Source of the DNA: Pontibacterium sinense
GTDB taxonomy: Bacteria > Pseudomonadota > Gammaproteobacteria > Pseudomonadales > Balneatricaceae
NCBI RefSeq assembly: GCF_015209595.1
Contig: NZ_JADEYS010000011.1
Location: 81,048-145,047 of the forward strand
Length of the DNA: 64,000 nt
Direction: 5' to 3'
The position numbers and the translations under genes were made by a program. The notes below the pieces were generated by a model that was not told the DNA's origin, made no database searches, and saw nothing but the letters and a program-made list of their open reading frames with translations. Below, piece by piece: positions 59,228 to 64,000 of the stretch; the stretch's first letter is position 1, and every line of letters begins with the position of its first letter.

Positions 59228-62104
59228 TTAAGCAATCACTTCACCCTGCTGGCGCGCCAACGCAAACGTGAGCAACTCTTTTGGCGGCAGCGGCTTGCTA
59301 TAGTAATACCCCTGAATCAAAGAGCATTCGTGATCTTGCAGGAATTCAAGTTGCGGTTTGGTTTCAACCCCTTCTGCCAGCACCTGAATGCCCAAGCTAT
59401 GACACAACACGATAATCGCACGAACAATCGACTCATCGTCTTTATCTGTACCAATATCACGGATAAAGCTCTGGTCAATTTTAAGCGTATCAACCGGCAG
59501 CTTTTTCAGATAACTCAGTGATGAGAACCCCGTCCCAAAGTCATCCATTGAAATGGATATCCCTTTTTCTCGAAGCTTAAACAGTTTAGGTACCAGCAGC
59601 TCCGGCTGCTTGATCAAAAAGTTCTCGGTCACCTCAAGATCAAGATAGTGCGGGTCCAAGCCGCTATCTTCCAATGCGCTATCAACTGTATTGAGCAAGT
59701 GCTCATGCATCATCTGCTGGCCTGCCAGGTTGACCCCAACACGCACATCACTAAGTCCCTGAGACTGCCAGTGCTTCATCTGAGAGCATGCCTGACGCAA
59801 TACCCACTCACCGATCTCAACAATCAAACCCTGCTCTTCTGCCAACGGGATAAATCGCGCCGGTGAAATCATACCCGCCACAGGATGCTGCCAGCGCAGC
59901 AATGCTTCAACACCCACCAACTTGCCCGATACACTGTCCACCTGAGGCTGATAGTGCAAATGCAGCTCATCCCGATCCAATGCTTTATGCAAGTCATTAA
60001 CCAGAGAAAAACGTTCATCACGCTGTGTGCCTAAGACCTGGTTAAAGACACAACAACAGTTTTTGCCACCATCTTTTGCATGGAACAACGCCACATCAGC
60101 ATTCTTAGTCAGGGTCGCAAAGTCATCCCCATGATCGGGATAAGTACTGATACCAACACTAAGCGTGGTGTAGATCTCGAAACCATCAATATAGAACGGT
60201 TCACGAAATGCCTGCAAAATTGGCTGTGCATAGGACTCAACCTGATTAACATCGGGCAGATCCGTTTTGACGATGACAAATTCATCACTTCCCATACGAG
60301 AAAGCATATCGTGCTCACCCGTCAGGTTATTAAGACGCTTCGCCGCTTGATTCAACAATTCATCGCCGACCCCATGCCCCATGGCATCATTTACATCTTT
60401 AAAGCCATCGATATCACAAAACAGTACGGCAATCGGTCGCTGCTTTCTGCTGGCCGCACGAATACTGTCTTCCAGCTGATTTTTAAAGAGCAGACGATTA
60501 GGTAAGGAGGTTAAGACATCATGGTTCGCTAGCCAGTAGAGCTGGCGTTCTGCAAACTTGCGTTCAGTGATATCAATACCCACCGTCAGCATCGCGGGGG
60601 CATCGTCAGATACGCTGTTCAAGCGAGAGTGCATCCAGGCAATATCACGTCGCTCTGAGTAGCGATCCATAATTTGTGTTTCGCCCTGAGCCTGCGCACT
60701 ATAGCCATTTTCAATACGTTCTAACTGCTGCTGATGTTCACGCCAACTTTGCTCAGTGTGACCCAGCTCGCTAAATTTTACCTCACCAAACTGATCCTCT
60801 CCGATGCCCAGTAGATTCTGACCACAACTATTGAGGGTCATAACAAAACCCTGTTCATCCTGAGTCAGAATAATCGCCTGCGCCGTGTTCAGCAGGTTGT
60901 TCACAAAATCACGCTCGCGCTCAAGCGCATCAGAGCGATCCTGTAACTTCTGTGTCCGCTCCAGAATTGAAACCTCAAGACACTCCAGCTGCGTGGTCAA
61001 ACCCAGCGTACTATCCCTGAGCACATCCAATTCATCCAGATAGCGGCCGTTACGTCTTGGAGCCTCCTGCAATTCATCCTTCACTTCGTCATAGGAGCTT
61101 TCCGCAAGTTTCGGTAACAGTCTGGCAATACGCGATAGGTAATTCATCGGCCCACGTAAAACCGATAGTTGCAGTACCGCAGCCACCAGCAAACCCGCTG
61201 CCGCTAAAGCTAGGCTGGAGAAAAACTTGCGATACATCGCGTGTTTGTCCTGGGTCAAATCTTCTACCAACACCCAAAACGCCACATCGTTTGCGATCCC
61301 TTCAGGGACTTTTAAGACCACTTCATAGGTACGAGCGTTGTAATCAACCTGATATACCCCACCACGGGATGAATAGGGGTACTGCGCAACCAACGCTTGC
61401 AACACCTGAATATTTAGGCCTTTTTGCGTCAGGTACTTAAAGCTCAACCCCCATTCAGGCAATTCACTGCTGGCGGGAGGCATACGGAATGCCAAACCAA
61501 TATCACGGCCACGCTGACGGTTAAATGAAAGCACTACGTCAATCAATGTACGACCAACAACCATGACCCCCATATTGTCGCCACGGAACTGAATCGGCAG
61601 AGCAACATAACGTAAACAATCAATTGAGCAATACAGATTGCGGACAGGTTTTTCAGTGGCAATCACCGTCTCAATAACAGACTTAGGCAAAGCGATCGTC
61701 ATACCACGCCCTTCAACCAAGCGCGCTTGACCATCGTAGAGATAGATCGAATCAAGAGAACCGTTCAGAGAAAAACGGTCGAAGTTCAAATTGATAGTCT
61801 GACTGAGTGCGACTAAAGGATCGCCGTCACCCGCATACTGGTCTATCGCCATCAGCGACAGAATTTCGCCCAGCTCCAGTAGCCGCTGGTAGGAAGAAGA
61901 GACTAAACCTTCCAGAACAGCCAAGTCACGGTCATTCAACCGGTCCCGCTCCATCTGAAACTGCTGCTCTTGCTGGGAAAACGCAATAAAAGAGTAGCTA
62001 CAGTGGACTACAAAAAGCACCAGCACCAACATCATGAAGGTTTTCCAGCGTAAACTGATGAACCTTTTGGTCTGTTCCGGTTTGGTATTTATCGGGTTGC
62101 TCAT
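59228..62104 (-). CDS. Membrane sensor with PAS, GGDEF and EAL domains
   Basis: A 958-residue cyclic-di-GMP protein. TM1 (about 24-44) and TM2 (about 293-315) enclose a periplasmic sensor of some 250 residues (SSSYQRLLELGEILSLMAID). A coiled coil, a PAS domain (ITERKFAERQLYWLANHDVL at its exit), a GGDEF domain and an EAL domain follow. The GGDEF signature is RMGSDEF, with one Gly replaced by Ser. The EAL domain keeps VEALLRW, the metal-binding DDFGTGFSSLSYLKKLPVDT and the late EGVET. So the phosphodiesterase looks intact and the cyclase uncertain. It follows the outer membrane barrel gene by 5 bp and is the last gene of a three-gene operon. Confidence 0.93.
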   Translation of the reverse strand: MSNPINTKPEQTKRFISLRWKTFMMLVLVLFVVHCSYSFIAFSQQEQQFQMERDRLNDRDLAVLEGLVSSSYQRLLELGEILSLMAIDQYAGDGDPLVALSQTINLNFDRFSLNGSLDSIYLYDGQARLVEGRGMTIALPKSVIETVIATEKPVRNLYCSIDCLRYVALPIQFRGDNMGVMVVGRTLIDVVLSFNRQRGRDIGLAFRMPPASSELPEWGLSFKYLTQKGLNIQVLQALVAQYPYSSRGGVYQVDYNARTYEVVLKVPEGIANDVAFWVLVEDLTQDKHAMYRKFFSSLALAAAGLLVAAVLQLSVLRGPMNYLSRIARLLPKLAESSYDEVKDELQEAPRRNGRYLDELDVLRDSTLGLTTQLECLEVSILERTQKLQDRSDALERERDFVNNLLNTAQAIILTQDEQGFVMTLNSCGQNLLGIGEDQFGEVKFSELGHTEQSWREHQQQLERIENGYSAQAQGETQIMDRYSERRDIAWMHSRLNSVSDDAPAMLTVGIDITERKFAERQLYWLANHDVLTSLPNRLLFKNQLEDSIRAASRKQRPIAVLFCDIDGFKDVNDAMGHGVGDELLNQAAKRLNNLTGEHDMLSRMGSDEFVIVKTDLPDVNQVESYAQPILQAFREPFYIDGFEIYTTLSVGISTYPDHGDDFATLTKNADVALFHAKDGGKNCCCVFNQVLGTQRDERFSLVNDLHKALDRDELHLHYQPQVDSVSGKLVGVEALLRWQHPVAGMISPARFIPLAEEQGLIVEIGEWVLRQACSQMKHWQSQGLSDVRVGVNLAGQQMMHEHLLNTVDSALEDSGLDPHYLDLEVTENFLIKQPELLVPKLFKLREKGISISMDDFGTGFSSLSYLKKLPVDTLKIDQSFIRDIGTDKDDESIVRAIIVLCHSLGIQVLAEGVETKPQLEFLQDHECSLIQGYYYSKPLPPKELLTFALARQQGEVIA

Positions 62105-62109
62105 TCCAT

Positions 62110-63345
62110 TCAGAACCTATAAGTCGCCTGCAAGGCATAGAGATTCCAATCCCTTTGGAGCATATTCTGATCAGGATTATCTTGTTCAGGTAACCACCCA
62201 GTACCCCGCACATGGTGCCATTCAGCACGCAATAGCCACTGACTGGAAGGCTGCCAGCCGATGCCAAAAATCAAATCTTTGGCATATTGCGTATGTGCTG
62301 GTTTCCCCAAACGAGCTTCCGCCTCAGTTCCATCCCTATCATCTATATCAAGATATAACTCTTCATAACGTATCATCAGGCTCCAGCGAGGATTTACCCT
62401 ATACTCTGCCTGCAAATAGCCTGATTCAAACCGGTTTTCCGGGTCAGTCGCAAATATACCGTTCAACGTTCCCCAATTTACTTTCTGTCTAGAAAACTCA
62501 GCAGTCAGGCTCCAATGTTCCAGATTGTATTGCAACGACAAAAGATAAGCGTCGATATCGATATGGCCATCGCGGGGGGCAATCATCTGAGTTAACAGCG
62601 GCAATGTCGCCAAACTTGGCTCATCTGCATTGAACTCCAGATTAAAGCGTCCCATGGTCAAGCCAAGGCGCCAACGCTGATCGTTAGTATTATAGACTGT
62701 TCGCCACATAAAGCCTTTGCCGTCATCTAAGGCTCCGGGCCAGTCTTGACTCAGATACGCATACTCTACAGAAGTTTCGGTATTGGGCTTGCCCAACAGC
62801 AGATCCACGTCTACCCAACCATCCGTAAAGTTACGGGTGCCATACAAAGAAATACCATCTGACGACAACTGCAGGTCCCGGGCATTATCGAAATACACTG
62901 CTTGAGCCAATAAAATACCCGGCCGGGTAAACGCGACATCACGGGTTTCATTATAAAACCCGAACGGGTTCTTAATTCGTCCAATGCGGATACCACTTCT
63001 GCCACGCGTGCCTTCATCAAAACGGTAGTCCAAAAGCGCATAATCAATGCGTGGACTTCCATCTTGCACTTTACCTGCACGACGAGACATCAACTGGCCG
63101 GCAAAGAACAGATCCCCCCGAGCCTGCCAGGCGGTATTTAGCGCCAGTTCGCGGAAATCTGCACTGCCGTCTTCACTCTGACCAAACACATTATTGTGGT
63201 CCGAGTGGAAATACCCTTGGGTCACAAATCCATTGATTTCCCATTCTTCAGGCGCACCGGATGCTGATACCGTGTATGGCATCAATCCAATTCCTGCAAC
63301 CGCGAGGTACTTAGTAAATTTCGAGCTGTTTAACACCTTGCTCAT
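62110..63345 (-). CDS. Outer membrane beta-barrel (porin-like) protein
   Basis: A 411-residue exported protein: signal peptide to about residue 28 (ending VSASG), then alternating strands with many aromatic residues and a terminal Phe (YALQATYRF), typical of barrels assembled by Bam. Segments such as GFVTQGYFHSDHNNVFGQSE resemble porin-like proteins found beside GGDEF-EAL sensors in marine bacteria. The ATG (GGAGGATG) overlaps the end of the PstS-like gene by 35 bases. The ligand is unknown. Confidence 0.85.
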   Translation of the reverse strand: MSKVLNSSKFTKYLAVAGIGLMPYTVSASGAPEEWEINGFVTQGYFHSDHNNVFGQSEDGSADFRELALNTAWQARGDLFFAGQLMSRRAGKVQDGSPRIDYALLDYRFDEGTRGRSGIRIGRIKNPFGFYNETRDVAFTRPGILLAQAVYFDNARDLQLSSDGISLYGTRNFTDGWVDVDLLLGKPNTETSVEYAYLSQDWPGALDDGKGFMWRTVYNTNDQRWRLGLTMGRFNLEFNADEPSLATLPLLTQMIAPRDGHIDIDAYLLSLQYNLEHWSLTAEFSRQKVNWGTLNGIFATDPENRFESGYLQAEYRVNPRWSLMIRYEELYLDIDDRDGTEAEARLGKPAHTQYAKDLIFGIGWQPSSQWLLRAEWHHVRGTGWLPEQDNPDQNMLQRDWNLYALQATYRF

Positions 63346-63733
63346 CCTCCAAATCCTTTGAGGTATAACCCACCGCTCCTTTTACAATGCGTAAGCGTTC
63401 CAGCATTTCCTGCTCAGTCTGAACAACATGCGGGGAGTGGCCTGAACCGGAAAATACGGCTCGGTCCCAAATATTGCGTAGCTGATACGGATATATATGC
63501 AGAGAGGATTTTACGAATTGAATATGGTGGGGATGATCATCCGGCAACACAAAAACCTGAACCGGCGTACCATCCGGCCAGCGCTGAGTACGCATCGCAA
63601 ATACAGACAACATAAACTGCCTGCTGACGGACATCTCAGTAATGCCAGAATTAACTACAACGCCTTCTGCCTGAGCACAAAGGCTTGTAAGTAACCCGAG
63701 CGTTATTAAGACAATGGCACGGAAAATTTTCAT
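63311..63733 (-). CDS. PstS-like short periplasmic protein
   Basis: A 140-residue periplasmic protein with a signal peptide (MKIFRAIVLITLGLLTSLCA). The rest resembles one domain of PstS-type phosphate-binding proteins (SRQFMLSVFAMRTQRWPDGT, then VKGAVGYTSKDLEDE), far shorter than a full PstS of about 320 residues. The gene end overlaps the barrel gene by 35 bases. It probably gives its ligand, or a sensory signal, to the barrel and the GGDEF-EAL protein encoded next. No pst transporter genes are seen. Confidence 0.8.
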   Translation of the reverse strand: MKIFRAIVLITLGLLTSLCAQAEGVVVNSGITEMSVSRQFMLSVFAMRTQRWPDGTPVQVFVLPDDHPHHIQFVKSSLHIYPYQLRNIWDRAVFSGSGHSPHVVQTEQEMLERLRIVKGAVGYTSKDLEDEQGVKQLEIY

Positions 63734-63925
63734 GACCAGATCACTTCCGCTGTGTTAGCCGACACATCCATCCTGATGGTTAGTACGAAAAGTACAACGG
63801 TCGTATTACAAAAAACCACATATGGATAACTATTAATGAAGTAGTTTAATGCAGATTCGGGAAAATGACTGCTTTGAGTTCAACAATTTGGAAAATAAAG
63901 TGGGGGATAAAGTCTTAGAAAGGAA

Positions 63926-64000
63926 TGGCGTCCCATAGGGGGTTCGAACCCCTGTTACCGCCGTGAAAGGGCGGTGTCCTAGGCCACTAGACGAATGGGA
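63926..64000 (-). tRNA. tRNA-Glu (UUC), first base outside window
   Basis: The leftward strand reads TCCCATTCGTCTAGTGGCC and continues with anticodon loop CCTTTCACG (anticodon TTC), T-arm GGGGTTCGAACCCC, the acceptor strand TATGGGACG and an encoded CCA (63926-63928). The G1 of the acceptor stem would be at 64001. All arms pair. Confidence 0.95.

Noticed and set aside
59228..62104. GGDEF-EAL protein as the missing LapD
   Set aside because: Its periplasmic part does not resemble the LapD_MoxY_N domain, it has a PAS domain, its EAL motif is intact, and it lies 35 kb from lapG.

Overview
The window reads as chromosomal DNA of a marine gammaproteobacterium, most likely Oceanospirillaceae-like (Neptunomonas/Amphritea/Marinobacterium type). 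This is inference from the gene set: long-form QueF, YacL, a fused indolepyruvate:ferredoxin oxidoreductase, a Prx-Grx hybrid, a Lap-type adhesin and assimilatory NirBD. No 16S rRNA or other decisive marker is present. Core genes have moderate GC. The 2.0-6.2 kb stretch is visibly more AT-rich and carries mobile-element relics.

Layout. 0-2 kb: a divergent zinc-starvation locus (folE2 and hisI leftward, a DUF1826 gene rightward) around a near-perfect Zur box. 2-8.3 kb: an accessory zone with a CDP-alcohol phosphatidyltransferase plus cytidylyltransferase pair, a cold-shock gene, relics of IS30 and IS5 transposases and of a tyrosine integrase, tRNA-like fragments, and a membrane-anchored serine hydrolase. 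8.4-11.7 kb: two divergent regulator/target pairs (LysR with a DMT exporter; TetR with a RibD/DHFR-like reductase, the latter sharing a perfect 21-bp operator). 12-16.3 kb: an assimilatory nitrite reductase operon (FAD reductase, nirB, nirD) with a sigma-54 type promoter and a leader in which a hexaloop hairpin overlaps a terminator. 16.7-22 kb: a repeat-rich lipoprotein with a peptidoglycan-binding end, a chemoreceptor, a pilin-like protein and a zinc ribbon protein.

22-34.7 kb is a Lap-type adhesion system. It contains a TolC-like outer membrane factor fused to an OmpA domain, a LapG protease, a 1761-residue adhesin with ten cadherin-like repeats and RTX end, a LuxR-type regulator, and the LapC/LapB type I secretion pair. 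LapG would cut the adhesin at its N-terminal Ala-Ala site and release it. No LapD is present.

35-48 kb is mostly core metabolism and housekeeping: indolepyruvate oxidoreductase, MaoC hydratase, hybrid peroxiredoxin, endonuclease I, yacL, Lrp/LysE pair, DUF1285, MetF-like enzyme, retropepsin-like protease, and the dGTPase-yciH-small membrane protein operon. A 500-bp two-armed palindromic element with internally conserved hairpins lies at 40.3-40.8 kb. 48.4-64 kb: an orphan HvfC-like protein, a broken GDCCVxC gene, a DUF255 thioredoxin protein, a Cache chemoreceptor, VOC, cyclophilin, thioesterase, nitroreductase, queF, a YadGH-type ABC exporter, and a three-gene module (PstS-like periplasmic protein, outer membrane barrel, GGDEF-EAL sensor). 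The window ends inside a tRNA-Glu gene.

The best candidates for something undescribed are the two-armed structured element (40335-40835), the TolC-OmpA fusion with its Lap neighbours, the PstS-like/porin/GGDEF-EAL module, and the Zur-controlled DUF1826 protein with a dioxygenase-like metal motif.
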